A stretch of DNA of 64,000 bases, from positions 1 to 64,000 of the forward strand of contig NZ_JABAGQ010000003.1 in NCBI RefSeq assembly GCF_012844225.1. Direction: 5' to 3'. This DNA comes from Rhodococcus sp. 105337 (GTDB lineage Bacteria; Actinomycetota; Actinomycetes; Mycobacteriales; Mycobacteriaceae). Made by a program: the position numbers and the translations under genes. Below are positions 8,159 to 16,945 of this stretch, in pieces (position 1 is the stretch's first letter; every line of letters begins with the position of its first letter). The notes under the pieces are model-generated. The model saw only the letters and a list, made by a program, of their open reading frames with translations. It had not been told where the DNA came from and made no database searches.

Positions 8159-8647
8159 TCAGCTTCGCGAATACCGGACCCAGCGAAACCTGATCCCCTT
8201 CGCCGACGACCGCCACTCTCCGGTCTCGGTCGCCGACCATTCGGGCCCGATCTCCGGAGCCGTCGCGTCCCCGTCGATGTCGAGGTCCACCTCGGTGACC
8301 AGCAGACGGGTCGCTCGCGGCATCGCCTGCGCGTAGATCTGGCCGCCACCTATGACCACGACATCGCCGTCGCCCGCGAGCCGGAACGCCTCGTCGAGAC
8401 CGGATGCGGCGTGAGCACCGTCGGCCGACCATTCCGGGTCGCGGGTGACGACCACGTTGCGGCGGCCCGGGAGCGGCCGGAACTTCGGCGGCAGCGAATC
8501 CCACGTGAGACGCCCCATGACCACCGGCTTGCCCATCGTGGCGTCCTTGAAGAACGCCAGGTCTTCCGGGATGTGCCAGGGAATCGTGTTGTCGCGCCCG
8601 ATGACGCCGTTGCGGGCCTGTGCCCAGATCAGGCTGATCTCACCCAT
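8159..8647 (-). CDS. folA: Dihydrofolate reductase
   Basis: The 162-residue protein reduces dihydrofolate to tetrahydrofolate with NADPH. It starts ISLIWAQARNGVIGRDNTIPWHIPEDLAFF, cut here to GVIGRDNTIPWHIPEDL, containing the Trp and acidic residue of the folate site, followed by KPVVMGRLTWDSLP and VVIGGGQIYAQAMP (NADPH site). Length matches bacterial DHFR. Its ATG overlaps the thyA stop by one base (TGATG), so the two are translationally coupled, sensible because ThyA produces dihydrofolate and FolA recycles it. The DHFR is unremarkable; trimethoprim response cannot be judged from sequence. Confidence 0.96.
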   Translation of the reverse strand: MGEISLIWAQARNGVIGRDNTIPWHIPEDLAFFKDATMGKPVVMGRLTWDSLPPKFRPLPGRRNVVVTRDPEWSADGAHAASGLDEAFRLAGDGDVVVIGGGQIYAQAMPRATRLLVTEVDLDIDGDATAPEIGPEWSATETGEWRSSAKGIRFRWVRYSRS

Positions 8648-9447
8648 CAGACGGCCACGGGCGCCTTGATCGCCGGATGGTGCCGGTAGCCGACGATCTT
8701 CACGTCGTCGAAGGTGTAGTCGAAGAGCGAGTCCCGGCGCTGCAACTGCAAGGTCGGGTACGGGTACGGCGCGCGCGTGAGCTGCTCGGTGACCTGCTCG
8801 ATGTGATTGGAGTAGATGTGGCAGTCGCCGCCGGTCCAGATGAACTCGCCGGGCTCGAGCCCGACCTGCTGCGCCACCATGTGGGTGAGCAGCGCGTAGC
8901 TGGCGATGTTGAACGGCACCCCGAGGAAGAGGTCGGCGCTGCGCTGGTACAGCTGGCAGCTGAGCTTGCCGTCGGCGACGTAGAACTGGAAGAACGCGTG
9001 GCACGGCATCAGCGCCATCTTGTCCAGGTCGGCGACGTTCCACGCGGAGACGATCATCCGGCGCGAGTCGGGATTGCTGCGCAGCGTCTCGAGCACCTGC
9101 GAGATCTGGTCGATGTGCCGTCCGTCGGGAGTCGGCCACGAACGCCACTGGACCCCGTAGACGGGACCGAGATCGCCGTCCGGCTGCGCCCACTCGTCCC
9201 AGATCGTCACGCCGTGGTCGCGGAGCCACTGGACGTTCGAGTCGCCGCGCAGGAACCACAGCAACTCGTAGACGATGGACTTCAGATGCACCTTCTTGGT
9301 GGTGACGAGCGGAAAGCCCTCGGAGAGATCGAAGCGCATCTGGTGACCGAACAGGCTCCGCGTGCCCGTCCCGGTACGGTCGTTCTTCTCGGCACCGGTC
9401 TCGAGGACGAGTCGCAAGAGATCTTCGTAGGGGGTCGGCACAGTCAC
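8647..9447 (-). CDS. thyA: Thymidylate synthase (ThyA)
   Basis: The 266-residue enzyme methylates dUMP to dTMP using methylenetetrahydrofolate. Diagnostic segments are [30 protein letters not shown], the catalytic Cys in [12 protein letters not shown] at about residue 148, [20 protein letters not shown] and the dUMP-binding [10 protein letters not shown]. Length matches classic bacterial ThyA. It is the first gene of the thyA-folA unit and is divergent from the DNA glycosylase at 9529 with 81 bases between starts. The cupin gene may be co-transcribed further down. Confidence 0.97.
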   Translation of the reverse strand: MTVPTPYEDLLRLVLETGAEKNDRTGTGTRSLFGHQMRFDLSEGFPLVTTKKVHLKSIVYELLWFLRGDSNVQWLRDHGVTIWDEWAQPDGDLGPVYGVQWRSWPTPDGRHIDQISQVLETLRSNPDSRRMIVSAWNVADLDKMALMPCHAFFQFYVADGKLSCQLYQRSADLFLGVPFNIASYALLTHMVAQQVGLEPGEFIWTGGDCHIYSNHIEQVTEQLTRAPYPYPTLQLQRRDSLFDYTFDDVKIVGYRHHPAIKAPVAV

Positions 9448-9528
9448 GAGGGCAGTCTACGGCGTCGTCCCGACACCGGTTCGTCCGCCGAGCCCCGGTG
9501 ATCGCGCCCGAGTCGTAGCCTGGGAGCC

Positions 9529-10395
9529 ATGCCCGAGCTGCCCGAGGTGGAAGCACTCGCCGTATTCCTGCGTGAGCATGCTGTCGGATCCGTGGTGGGG
9601 CGGATCGACGTGGCCGCGTTGAGCGTGCTGCAGACGGCAGATCCGCCGATCACCGCATTGCAGGGGCGGGACATCACGGGCGCCGCCCGGTACGGCAAGT
9701 TCCTCGCCATCGAGTGTTCGGACCTGCAGATGGTCACACACCTCTCCCGCGCGGGGTGGCTGCGGTGGCTCGACGAACCGTCGCAGTCTCCGCCGAAGCT
9801 GGGGAAGGGACCGCTGGCTCTGCGGGTCCACCTGTTCGCGCCCGACGCGACGACGCCGGCGTTCGATCTCACGGAAGCGGGCACCAAGAAGCGGCTCGCG
9901 GTCTGGGTCGTCGACGACCCGAAGAAGATCCCCGGTGTCGCGCGCCTCGGACCGGACGCCCTCGAGCTCACCGCCGACGAGTTCGCCGCACTGGTCGCCG
10001 GGAGTACCTCCCGGCTGAAGACGTTCCTCACCGATCAGTCCGTGCTCGCAGGAATCGGGAATGCCTACTCGGACGAGATCCTCCACGTGGCGCGACTGTC
10101 ACCGTTCGCCACGGCCGGACGGCTCGACGACGCCTCGGTCTCGGCACTGTACGGCGCGATGCGCTCCGTGCTCGAGGACGCCGTCGCGCGATCCGTCGGG
10201 CAGGACGCAGCCCGGCTCAAGGGCGAGAAGCGCTCCGGCATGCGGGTGCACGCCCGCACCGGTCAACCGTGCCCGGTGTGCGGAGACACCGTCCGCGAAG
10301 TCTCCTACGCGGAACGTTCCTTCCAGTACTGCCCGACGTGCCAGACGGGCGGGAAGGTGCTCGCCGACCGCCGGCTGTCCAGGCTGCTCAAGTAG
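9529..10395 (+). CDS. Fpg/Nei-family DNA glycosylase/AP lyase
   Basis: The 288-residue protein starts MPELPEVE, whose Pro2 and Glu3 are the catalytic residues of the family, has the central Lys region, an H2TH segment (LKTFLTDQSVLAGIGNAYSDE cut: TDQSVLAGIGNAYSDE, around residue 165-185) and a C-terminal zinc finger with CPVCG and CPTCQ. It removes oxidised bases from DNA and cuts the abasic site. Whether it prefers oxoguanine (Fpg) or oxidised pyrimidines (Nei) cannot be settled by eye. Its end overlaps the TetR gene tail-to-tail by 8 bases. Confidence 0.93.
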   Translation: MPELPEVEALAVFLREHAVGSVVGRIDVAALSVLQTADPPITALQGRDITGAARYGKFLAIECSDLQMVTHLSRAGWLRWLDEPSQSPPKLGKGPLALRVHLFAPDATTPAFDLTEAGTKKRLAVWVVDDPKKIPGVARLGPDALELTADEFAALVAGSTSRLKTFLTDQSVLAGIGNAYSDEILHVARLSPFATAGRLDDASVSALYGAMRSVLEDAVARSVGQDAARLKGEKRSGMRVHARTGQPCPVCGDTVREVSYAERSFQYCPTCQTGGKVLADRRLSRLLK

Positions 10396-11002
10396 CCGTA
10401 GGCCGACTCCAGCCGTGTGCCACCGACGCGCGGCACCGCGTGATGTCGTCGCCTGCTCCGACGAACAGCGCCGTGAGCATCGGTACACAGTGTTCGAGCG
10501 TGTCCTCGGGCAACGGCCCGTTCGCGACGAGCGACACCAACCCGTGGCCGATCGCCCAACTCTGGATCGCCAGGTCCAGGGGCTCGATTCCGGTGAAGCG
10601 GCCTTCGCCCTCGGCCCGGCGCACCGCCCGCACCAGATACTCGAGGGTGGCATCGGCAGCCGAGAGGTCTTCGAGGTCGACGCTCGCGTCGAACATCACC
10701 CGGTACAGGTCCGGCTGCTCGAGTGCGTTCCCGAGATACGCCGCGACGAGTGCGGTCAGGTCCCGGACCGGATCGTCCGTGAGCGCCACGGTCGCAAACC
10801 TGGCTTCCAGCCTGGTGAAGCCCTCCTGCCGGAGGGCCATCCACAACCCGTCCATGCCGCCGAAGTAGGTGTAGACGGCCATCGTGGAGACGCCGGTGCC
10901 CGCCACGAGTGCACGCAGAGTGATCGGTTCACGGGTACGGAGCATGTGGGCCGCCCGTTCGAGAAGCAGTGCGCGCACCGCCGGATCTTTGGACCTCACC
11001 AT
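10388..11002 (-). CDS. TetR-family regulator
   Basis: The 204-residue protein has a TetR helix-turn-helix near residues 25-55 (LRALVAGTGVSTMAVYTYFG) and a TetR_C-like ligand domain with PLDLAIQSWAIGHGLVSL. It is divergent from the ridA-like gene, with an AT-rich imperfect palindrome at 11016-11033 just upstream of its start. I chose ATG 11002 rather than 11017, because the longer form would run into that palindrome. Ligand and regulon are unknown; the adjacent ridA-like gene is the natural target. Confidence 0.87.
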   Translation of the reverse strand: MVRSKDPAVRALLLERAAHMLRTREPITLRALVAGTGVSTMAVYTYFGGMDGLWMALRQEGFTRLEARFATVALTDDPVRDLTALVAAYLGNALEQPDLYRVMFDASVDLEDLSAADATLEYLVRAVRRAEGEGRFTGIEPLDLAIQSWAIGHGLVSLVANGPLPEDTLEHCVPMLTALFVGAGDDITRCRASVAHGWSRPTAT

Positions 11003-11015
11003 GCCTGAACAATAC

Positions 11016-11033
11016 ATAACATTGTGTTGCTAT
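11016..11033. promoter_or_regulatory. AT-rich imperfect palindrome, possible TetR operator
   Basis: ATAACA at the left and TGCTAT at the right form a 6-base inverted pair with one mismatch around a TTGTGT centre, in an unusually AT-rich stretch between the divergent TetR and ridA-like genes. A TATATT a few bases further on could be a -10 element towards ridA. Confidence 0.5.
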
Positions 11034-11073
11034 ATTAAGCGCCTGCCAGTCCGACCAACCCAGAGGAGTACCG

Positions 11074-11484
11074 GTGCCCGTCACTTTGATGAACCCCGAA
11101 GCGTTGCCCGAGGTCGATCTCTACCGCCAGGTGTCGGTCGCGACCGGCTCGAAGCTCGTGTTCACGGCCGGCCAGGTCTCGGTCGATGCGCAGGGCAACC
11201 TGGTAGGCGCCGGCGATATCGCGGCCCAGACCGAGCAGTGCTATCTCAACGTCGCCGCCGCCCTGGCCGAGGCCGGCGCGACATTCGACGACGTCGCGAA
11301 ACTGACGGTCTACGTCGTCGACTGGTCGCCCGACAAGATGGAACCGTTCGTCGAGGGCGTGGCCCGCGCCGCCGCGCGCCTCGGGATCGACAAGCCGCTC
11401 CCGCCCTTCACCGGCATCGGAGTGGCCGCCCTCGCGGGCGAGGGACTTCTTCTCGAAGTCGAGGCCACCGCAGTCGTCGACTGA
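11074..11484 (+). CDS. RidA (YjgF/YER057c) family protein
   Basis: The 136-residue protein is a full-length RidA-fold protein, with FTAGQVSVDAQGNLVG near residue 30, QTEQCYLNVAAALAEAGA, and the C-terminal GIGVAALAGEGLLLEVEATAVV. RidA proteins hydrolyse reactive enamine/imine intermediates, acting as trimers in the cytoplasm; several subfamilies lack that activity. The canonical catalytic Arg (usually in an R-x-x-x-E context near residue 105) is not evident: the aligned stretch reads PLPPFTGIGVAAL, where PTRT/PARS is typical. So it may belong to an Rid subfamily without deaminase activity. GTG start at 11074 is preceded by AGAGGAG. Confidence 0.85.
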   Translation: MPVTLMNPEALPEVDLYRQVSVATGSKLVFTAGQVSVDAQGNLVGAGDIAAQTEQCYLNVAAALAEAGATFDDVAKLTVYVVDWSPDKMEPFVEGVARAAARLGIDKPLPPFTGIGVAALAGEGLLLEVEATAVVD

Positions 11485-11498
11485 CGCCCGGGCCGCAT

Positions 11499-11518
11499 CT
11501 CCGAGGGCCGCCTCGGAG
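11499..11518. terminator. GC-rich hairpin after the ridA-like gene
   Basis: CTCCGAG-GGCCGC-CTCGGAG forms a perfect 7-bp stem 14 bases after the stop of the ridA-like gene. There is no T-run, so it may be a weak terminator or attenuator before the hydrolase-devS pair. Confidence 0.4.
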
Positions 11519-11538
11519 CATGCGGTTACCGTATCCGT

Positions 11539-12201
11539 GTGACGCCCGCACCCGAAGACGCCGAACACGTGGACACCGAGGCCCTGTCCGGCTATCTGCA
11601 CTCCCCTTCGGGCTCCCCGCGCGGCGTCGTCGCGCTCACACACGGAGCCGGAGGCAATTGCAACGCGAAGATCCTCCAGCTCATGTGCGCCCGCTTCGCC
11701 GCGCACGGTTTCGTGGCGCTGCGGTACGACCTGCCGTTCCGCCGGCGCCGCCCCAAGGGACCGCCGCAGCCGTCGCGTGCCGGCGAGGACCGCGAGGGTA
11801 TCGCCGCGGTCGCAGCCGCCACCAGGGAATACTCCGACGGGCCGCTGATCCTCGGCGGCGTGTCGTACGGCGGGCGCCAGGTGACCATGCTCGCCGCCGA
11901 ACGACCCGGGATCGCGGACGGACTGTTGCTCATGTCGTACCCGCTGCACCCGCCGGGAAAGCCCGACAAGCCGCGTACCGAACATCTGCCCGCCCTCACC
12001 GCGCCGTCGGTGTTCGTGCACGGGGACCGGGACCCCTTCGGCACGCTCGACGAACTGCGGGACGCCCTCGCGCTCGTCCCGGCTCCGACGACGCTGGTCC
12101 CGGTAGAGGGCGCCGCACACGACCTGGGTCGCACGAAAGCAGACCCGTCCGAGATCGCGGTCCGCGCGGTCCTGGCACTTGTGGACGGCGAGGCTCGATG
12201 A
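11539..12201 (+). CDS. Alpha/beta hydrolase of the KANL3/Tex30 type
   Basis: The 220-residue protein has the hydrolase pattern LTHGAGGNCNAKILQLMCARF cut here to THGAGGNCNAKI, the nucleophile elbow GVSYGG with Ser near 109, HGDRDPFG with the likely acid, and EGAAHDL with the base His. Members are poorly characterised small hydrolases similar to dienelactone hydrolase. The GTG start at 11539 is inferred. Its stop overlaps the ATG of devS (ATGA), so it is translationally coupled to the sensor kinase; whether it contributes to hypoxia signalling is unknown. Confidence 0.82.
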   Translation: MTPAPEDAEHVDTEALSGYLHSPSGSPRGVVALTHGAGGNCNAKILQLMCARFAAHGFVALRYDLPFRRRRPKGPPQPSRAGEDREGIAAVAAATREYSDGPLILGGVSYGGRQVTMLAAERPGIADGLLLMSYPLHPPGKPDKPRTEHLPALTAPSVFVHGDRDPFGTLDELRDALALVPAPTTLVPVEGAAHDLGRTKADPSEIAVRAVLALVDGEAR

Positions 12202-13853
12202 GCGAGCTCACCGACGGTGTCATCGACACGCTGCTGTCCGAAATGCGCGAGCGCCTGGACGAGACGGTCACCCCCGCGACGCTCCGTGGACTGCTCGAGG
12301 CCGTGCTCGTCGTAGGGTCCGGCCTCGAACTCGATTCGATGCTGCAGCGCATCGTCTCGGCAGCGACGTCGCTGCTCGGCGCCCGGTACGGCGCTCTCGG
12401 TGTGCGTGCCTCGGACGGCGGACTCTCGGAATTCGTCTACGTGGGCATCGACCCCACGCAGCGGGAGGTCATGGGACACCTCCCCGAGGGTCGCGGCCTT
12501 CTCGGTCTGCTCGTCAACGACCCCCGGCCGGTGCGTCTCGCCGACCTGTCCCAGCACCCCGGCTCGATCGGCTTCCCTGCCAACCATCCCCCGATGGGGA
12601 GTTTCCTCGGGACTCCGATCATGGTGCGCGGCAAGGTGTTCGGCAGCATCTATCTCACCGAGAAAATCGGCGCACCCGAGTTCACGGAGGAAGACGAGAT
12701 CCTCCTGAAGGTCCTGGCGACCTCGGCCGGCATGGCCGTCGAGAACGCATGGCTGTTCGAGGGTTCCCTCACCCGTGAGCGGTGGCTCACCGCAATGGCA
12801 TCGATCAACGCCCGGTTGCTCGTCGGCGGCTCGGTGGACGACACCCTCTCGCTGCTCGTCGGCCAGGTTCGGGAACTCGCCGTGTGTTCCGAGGTGTACG
12901 TCGTCCTGGCCGACGGCGTACAGGGCTCGGTCCGGGCGGCGGCCCCCGCGGAGCCCTCCTTGACTTCGACGCGCGTCGACCTCACCGGGTCACCGATCAT
13001 GCGCGCCCTCAGAACCCGGAAGCCGGTACATAGCCGGACGACATGGCTTCTCCCGTCGGCGGATTCGAGCGGACCGGGGCACGCGGTGGTACTCCCACTC
13101 TCCGCCACCTCCGCGATCACCGGTGCGCTCGTCGCGACACGGGCAGCGGGGAGCGAACCGTGGGGTGACGAAGACGTCCTCCGCCTCGAATCGATGGCGA
13201 ACCTCGCGGCCGTCGCGCTCGAGTTCGCAGAGCAGCAACGCAAACAGCGACTGCTCGATGTGCTCGCCGACCGCGACCGAATCGCACAGGACTTGCACGA
13301 CAACGTGATTCAGCGGTTGTTCGCGACCGGGATGAGCTTGCAGAGCACCATGGCCTCGGGCGTCGGCAACGACCGGATGGCGGAGGTGGTGCAGCACGCG
13401 GTCGAACAACTCGACCGGACCGTCCGCGAGATCCGCACGACCATCTTCGACCTGCACACCACCGGCGCCGCAGCGTCGACGAGCCTGCGGCGGCGACTGC
13501 TCGACGTGGTCGGGGATCTGAGCGTCCACTCGGCCGTGTCGCCGAACATCCAGTTCCGGGGCCCGATCGACACCCTCGTGCCCGCCCGCATCCATCCACA
13601 AGCGGAAGCGGTGTTGCGGGAAGGGCTGAGCAACGCACTCCGGCACTCCCAGTCCGAGAACATCTCGGTCTCGGTCTCGGCCCTCGAGGACTTCCGGATC
13701 GAGATCGTCGACGACGGAACCGGGTTGCCCGCCACCGTGCGGCGCAGCGGTCTGATCAACCTGGAACGCCGCGCCGAGCAGTGCGGCGGGTCGTTCCGCG
13801 TCGAATCCAACGAGAGCAGGGGCACGCGGCTGGTCTGGTGCGCCCCGCTCTGA
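12198..13853 (+). CDS. devS: DevS/DosS-type sensor histidine kinase (GAF-GAF-HisKA_3-HATPase)
   Basis: The 551-residue protein matches the mycobacterial DosS/DosT layout: GAF-A (about residues 55-190) with GLLGLLVNDPRPVRLADL and the conserved NHPPMGSFLG, where DosS-type proteins carry their haem-associated histidine; GAF-B (about 215-350); a dimerisation/phosphoacceptor box DRIAQDLHDNVIQRLF at about 360; and a HATPase domain with LREGLSNALRHSQ and VDDGTGL. DosS binds haem in GAF-A and senses O2, NO, CO or redox state, then phosphorylates DevR. It overlaps the upstream hydrolase by four bases and converges on devR with 15 bases between stops, an arrangement unlike the co-directional devR-devS of M. 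tuberculosis. Confidence 0.92.
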   Translation: MSELTDGVIDTLLSEMRERLDETVTPATLRGLLEAVLVVGSGLELDSMLQRIVSAATSLLGARYGALGVRASDGGLSEFVYVGIDPTQREVMGHLPEGRGLLGLLVNDPRPVRLADLSQHPGSIGFPANHPPMGSFLGTPIMVRGKVFGSIYLTEKIGAPEFTEEDEILLKVLATSAGMAVENAWLFEGSLTRERWLTAMASINARLLVGGSVDDTLSLLVGQVRELAVCSEVYVVLADGVQGSVRAAAPAEPSLTSTRVDLTGSPIMRALRTRKPVHSRTTWLLPSADSSGPGHAVVLPLSATSAITGALVATRAAGSEPWGDEDVLRLESMANLAAVALEFAEQQRKQRLLDVLADRDRIAQDLHDNVIQRLFATGMSLQSTMASGVGNDRMAEVVQHAVEQLDRTVREIRTTIFDLHTTGAAASTSLRRRLLDVVGDLSVHSAVSPNIQFRGPIDTLVPARIHPQAEAVLREGLSNALRHSQSENISVSVSALEDFRIEIVDDGTGLPATVRRSGLINLERRAEQCGGSFRVESNESRGTRLVWCAPL

Positions 13854-13868
13854 CTCCGCCGGACCCCG

Positions 13869-14516
13869 TCAGGTGTTGTCGTGCCCGCGTTCCTTGCGGA
13901 GTTCGGTGGCGAGCACAGCGGCCTGGGTGCGTCGCTGCATTCCGAGCTTCGACAGCAGCCGCGAGACGTAGTTCTTGACGGTCTTCTCTGCGAGGAACAG
14001 CCGCTCGGCGATCTCCCGGTTGGTCATGCCCTCACCGATCAGCTCGAAGACCGCGCGCTCCTGCTCGGACAGTTCGGCGAGCGGGTCTGCGTTGCGCGAT
14101 GCCCGGATACGTTCCATCAGCGCCGCGGTCGCACGGCTGTCGAGCAGCGAACCGCCCTCTCCCACCGTGCGGATCGCGGAGACCAGGTCGGTGCCGAGGA
14201 TCTGCTTGAGCACGAATCCGGACGCGCCCGCCATGATGGCGTCGAAGAGCGCTTCGTCGTCGGCGTACGACGTGAGCATCAGCGCCCGGAGTTCGGGCAT
14301 GCGGTTGCGCAGTTCACGGCACAATTCCACCCCGTTCCCGTCGGGCAGTCGCACGTCGAGCACCACGACGTCGGCGTCGCTGCCGGGTACCCGGGCGAGC
14401 GCCTCCCCCACCGATGCGGCCTCTCCGACCACGGTGAAGTCGGCGACGCTGCTCAGCAGGTCGACCAGGCCGCGTCTGACGATCTCGTGGTCGTCGACGA
14501 GGAATACGCGGGGCAT
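13869..14516 (-). CDS. devR: DevR/DosR-type NarL-family response regulator
   Basis: The 215-residue protein begins [20 protein letters not shown], nearly identical to the start of DosR, with the phosphoacceptor Asp in [13 protein letters not shown] near residue 53 and a LuxR-type [23 protein letters not shown], matching the DosR recognition region almost residue for residue. DosR controls the hypoxia/NO dormancy regulon. ATG 14516 is chosen by homology; a start 14 codons upstream is possible. It faces devS tail-to-tail. Two DevR-box-like sites in the window (14600-14619, 19016-19035) indicate local targets. Confidence 0.95.
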   Translation of the reverse strand: MPRVFLVDDHEIVRRGLVDLLSSVADFTVVGEAASVGEALARVPGSDADVVVLDVRLPDGNGVELCRELRNRMPELRALMLTSYADDEALFDAIMAGASGFVLKQILGTDLVSAIRTVGEGGSLLDSRATAALMERIRASRNADPLAELSEQERAVFELIGEGMTNREIAERLFLAEKTVKNYVSRLLSKLGMQRRTQAAVLATELRKERGHDNT

Positions 14517-14599
14517 GTCACGCACCTTTCGTTGGGCATCGGTCCCCATTGTCCCAGCCGTCACCCTCGTGACCCGGCTCCGGGCCGTTCGACGGCAGG

Positions 14600-14619
14600 T
14601 CCGGGACCTTCGCCCCACG
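14600..14619. promoter_or_regulatory. Possible DevR (DosR) box upstream of the nitroreductase gene
   Basis: The segment contains GGGACCTTCGCCCC, matching the left half of the DosR consensus (GGGAC) exactly and the right half (GTCCC) with one change. It lies 92 bases before the Acg-like gene and 84 bases before devR. Weaker than the site at 19016-19035. Confidence 0.45.
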
Positions 14620-14710
14620 CGCGACAGGTGTCTCGTGAGCAACGCTACCTATGCGGGCGTGTGTGCCTACACCGCGTCCGGAAACGGTGACCCTGAGCGA
14701 GGAGGCGACC

Positions 14711-15634
14711 GTGTCAGTCGATTTCGAAACCTGGAACGCCGGGGGCACGGACATCATCGCACGGGCCGTGGTCGCGGCCCCGAGCGTTCACGACACCCAG
14801 CCGTGGAACCTGTACCTCCCCGGACAGTCGGCCGAACTCGAGGAACGCACCGAATTCGCCGAGCCCGGCGGTGATCCGCTCCGCCCCGACCGGACGATCT
14901 CGTGCGGCACAGCCGTCGCGAACCTGGAACTGGCCGTGCGCGTGCTGGGGTACCGGACCCGGACCGCTCTGTTCCCCGATCCCGAGCGCTCTGCGCTGGT
15001 CGCACGGGTCGACGCGGTCGAGGCGGCCGCACCGTCGAACTGGGACCTCCGGCTCTACGCCGCAATATCCCACCGGCGCAGCCACCGCGAATCCTTCGCC
15101 GGCGTCCCGGTGCCCGCCGAGACCATCGCCGAGGTGATCTCCGCGGCCGCCGAAGTGCCCGGAATCCACGTCATGCTGCTCGCCCCCGACGAGGCGAGCG
15201 CCCTGGCCGGCACCCTCACCTATGCGGCCGAAGCCAAGCGCCGTCACCAGCACTACCAGCGCGAAATGTTCTCGTGGACCTCGCACTGGCAACCCGACGG
15301 AAACGCCGAGGTGGTCACGACCTGGAACACCGGTCTCGACGAGCGAGGTGCCGCGGGCGCAGCACTGGTCACCACGGGCGTCCCCGACCCGTCCGCACTC
15401 TCCGATTCCATCGCGCGAGAAACCGTTCTGCTGTTCGTGCCCGACTCCTCCGAACCGGAAGACCTGGTGCGTGTGGGAATGGCGGCCCAGCGGGCGTGGC
15501 TCGCAGCGGTCGACGCACGACTGTCGGCGTCGGTACTCACGCATCCGCTGCGCATCGGGGACTCGGCGTCCCGGCTCGCCGAACTACTCGATCTGCCGGC
15601 GCCACCCCAGCTCATCATGCGGATCGGCTTTTGA
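14711..15634 (+). CDS. Acg-type putative NAD(P)H nitroreductase (dormancy-regulon family)
   Basis: The 307-residue protein belongs to the Acg (Rv2032)/Rv3131 group of nitroreductase-fold proteins: VVAAPSVHDTQPWNLYL at the start, CGTAVANLELAVRVLGY near 80, SHRRSHRESFAGVPVP near 120, and GMAAQRAWLAAVDARLSASV near 260. In mycobacteria these are among the most strongly DosR-induced genes, but their substrates are unclear and Acg itself sequesters rather than uses FMN. GTG 14711 is chosen because a GCGAGGAGG ribosome site sits 6 bases upstream. Neighbouring devR and a possible DevR box support hypoxic control. Confidence 0.9.
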   Translation: MSVDFETWNAGGTDIIARAVVAAPSVHDTQPWNLYLPGQSAELEERTEFAEPGGDPLRPDRTISCGTAVANLELAVRVLGYRTRTALFPDPERSALVARVDAVEAAAPSNWDLRLYAAISHRRSHRESFAGVPVPAETIAEVISAAAEVPGIHVMLLAPDEASALAGTLTYAAEAKRRHQHYQREMFSWTSHWQPDGNAEVVTTWNTGLDERGAAGAALVTTGVPDPSALSDSIARETVLLFVPDSSEPEDLVRVGMAAQRAWLAAVDARLSASVLTHPLRIGDSASRLAELLDLPAPPQLIMRIGF

Positions 15635-15712
15635 CGTGTGCGACAGGCGATTACAGTGCTATTCGTTAGACCGTGATTCCTTCCGGCACCACGACGCAGA
15701 CAGGAGGAGACA

Positions 15713-15976
15713 GTGAGCGCACCCACGGACGACCCGGTTCAGGCCCCCACGACGGAACTTTTCCACGCGGCGCTGGACATGGCACAGGCAGCGAAGGCGG
15801 GCAACGTCTCCGGCTGGCTCGCCTCCCGGTACAGCTGTGGCAAGTTCGACGACGTCGCGTTCCTCATGTCTCAGATGCTCGGCGTCCTCATCGAGAACTG
15901 CGCCATCGCCCGCGGCGTCCATCCCGCCGACGCCTGGAACGAACTACGCGAGCAGGGCGTCGACGAATTCGGCTGA
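15713..15976 (+). CDS. Small conserved-looking protein in the hypoxia cluster, function unknown
   Basis: The 87-residue protein is acidic and largely helical, without a signal peptide or membrane segment. It has two cysteines (SRYSCGKFDD and IENCAIARG) about 25 residues apart that could bind metal or form a disulfide. I do not recognise the family. It is convincing as a gene: CAGGAGGAGA precedes the GTG at suitable spacing, codon use is typical, and the stop lies in a short gap before the convergent usp gene. It sits 78 bases after the Acg-like gene on the same strand and may share its promoter, which would make it a dormancy-regulon protein. Confidence 0.7.
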   Translation: MSAPTDDPVQAPTTELFHAALDMAQAAKAGNVSGWLASRYSCGKFDDVAFLMSQMLGVLIENCAIARGVHPADAWNELREQGVDEFG

Positions 15977-16013
15977 CACCCTGCTCGCGTCATCGCTGTT
16001 CTGCGCCGCGCGC

Positions 16014-16916
16014 TCAGTCCTCGACTTCGGACCGGACGACCATGACCGGGCAGTCCGCGGTCTGGATCAGCGCGTTGCTCGTGGAACCGAGCAGCAGCCC
16101 CTTGAAGCCGCCCCGGCCACGAGTTCCCACCACGAGCAACTGTGCCTGTTCGGCGTACTCGCTGAGCACACGCACCGGCCGGTCGCGTGCGACCACCCGC
16201 TCCACCACGACGTCCGGATAGCGTTCCCGATATCCCGCGAGCCGTTCCGCCAGGACGATTTCCTCACCGGTCTGGATGCGACTCCAGTGCGGGTCTTCGG
16301 GCACCGCGCCGAGCGACGGCTGCACACTCACATCGCTCCACACGTTGACGGCCACGAGGGTCGCGCCACGTGAGGAAGCTTCGACGAACGCCGCCTCGAC
16401 GGCGGCCCGGCACGACTCCGATCCGTCGACGCCCACCACGACGGGACCTTCGGCCGGCGGGGCGCCGTCGAGGGTGCGGCCGCGGACCACGACCACCGGG
16501 GCCACGGCATGGGACGCCACCGCGGTGGACACCGAACCTGCGAGCAGCCCCTTGACCTCCCCGAGCCCGCGGGAGCCCACCACGAGGCGATCGGCCTTCG
16601 CCGACACCGCGACCAGGGTGGACGCCACCTTGCCCTCGAGTTGCTCGGTGGTGACCTCGACCCGTCCGGAGTCGTCGACGATCTGCCGGGCCATCATGGC
16701 GGCGCTGTCGAGCCGATCGCGCGCCGTCGCCTTCATCTCCTCGTGGAAGCTCTGCGCGAGGTACGGCTCCGAGTAGTAGAACGCGGGAATGTGGACGACG
16801 GTGACGATGTGCAACGGCAGCGCTCGCGCCGCAGCGGATCGTGCCGCCCAGATCACCGCATTGGTGGATGCCTCGGATCCGTCGACGGCGACGACGATCG
16901 GGTTGGGTTCGCTCAT
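16014..16916 (-). CDS. Tandem universal stress protein (UspA x2)
   Basis: The 300-residue protein has two UspA domains. Each ends with the ATP-binding motif G-x2-G-x9-G-S: VVGSRGLGEVKGLLAGSVS around residue 115 and VVGTRGRGGFKGLLLGSTS around 270, so both appear able to bind ATP. Tandem Usps of this kind (such as Rv2005c, Rv2623) are DosR-regulated in M. tuberculosis and linked to growth arrest. The start at 16916 gives the normal N-terminus PIVVAVDGSEAS. It is 29 bases downstream of the LLM oxidoreductase on the same strand, suggesting co-transcription. Confidence 0.94.
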   Translation of the reverse strand: MSEPNPIVVAVDGSEASTNAVIWAARSAAARALPLHIVTVVHIPAFYYSEPYLAQSFHEEMKATARDRLDSAAMMARQIVDDSGRVEVTTEQLEGKVASTLVAVSAKADRLVVGSRGLGEVKGLLAGSVSTAVASHAVAPVVVVRGRTLDGAPPAEGPVVVGVDGSESCRAAVEAAFVEASSRGATLVAVNVWSDVSVQPSLGAVPEDPHWSRIQTGEEIVLAERLAGYRERYPDVVVERVVARDRPVRVLSEYAEQAQLLVVGTRGRGGFKGLLLGSTSNALIQTADCPVMVVRSEVED

Positions 16917-16945
16917 CGGTGGCGGGAACCTTTCTCGGGGTTGTG

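Noticed and set aside
14542-14555. GTCCC-N4-GTCCC near the devR start as a DevR box
   Set aside because: The half-sites are direct, not inverted, so it does not match the DosR consensus.
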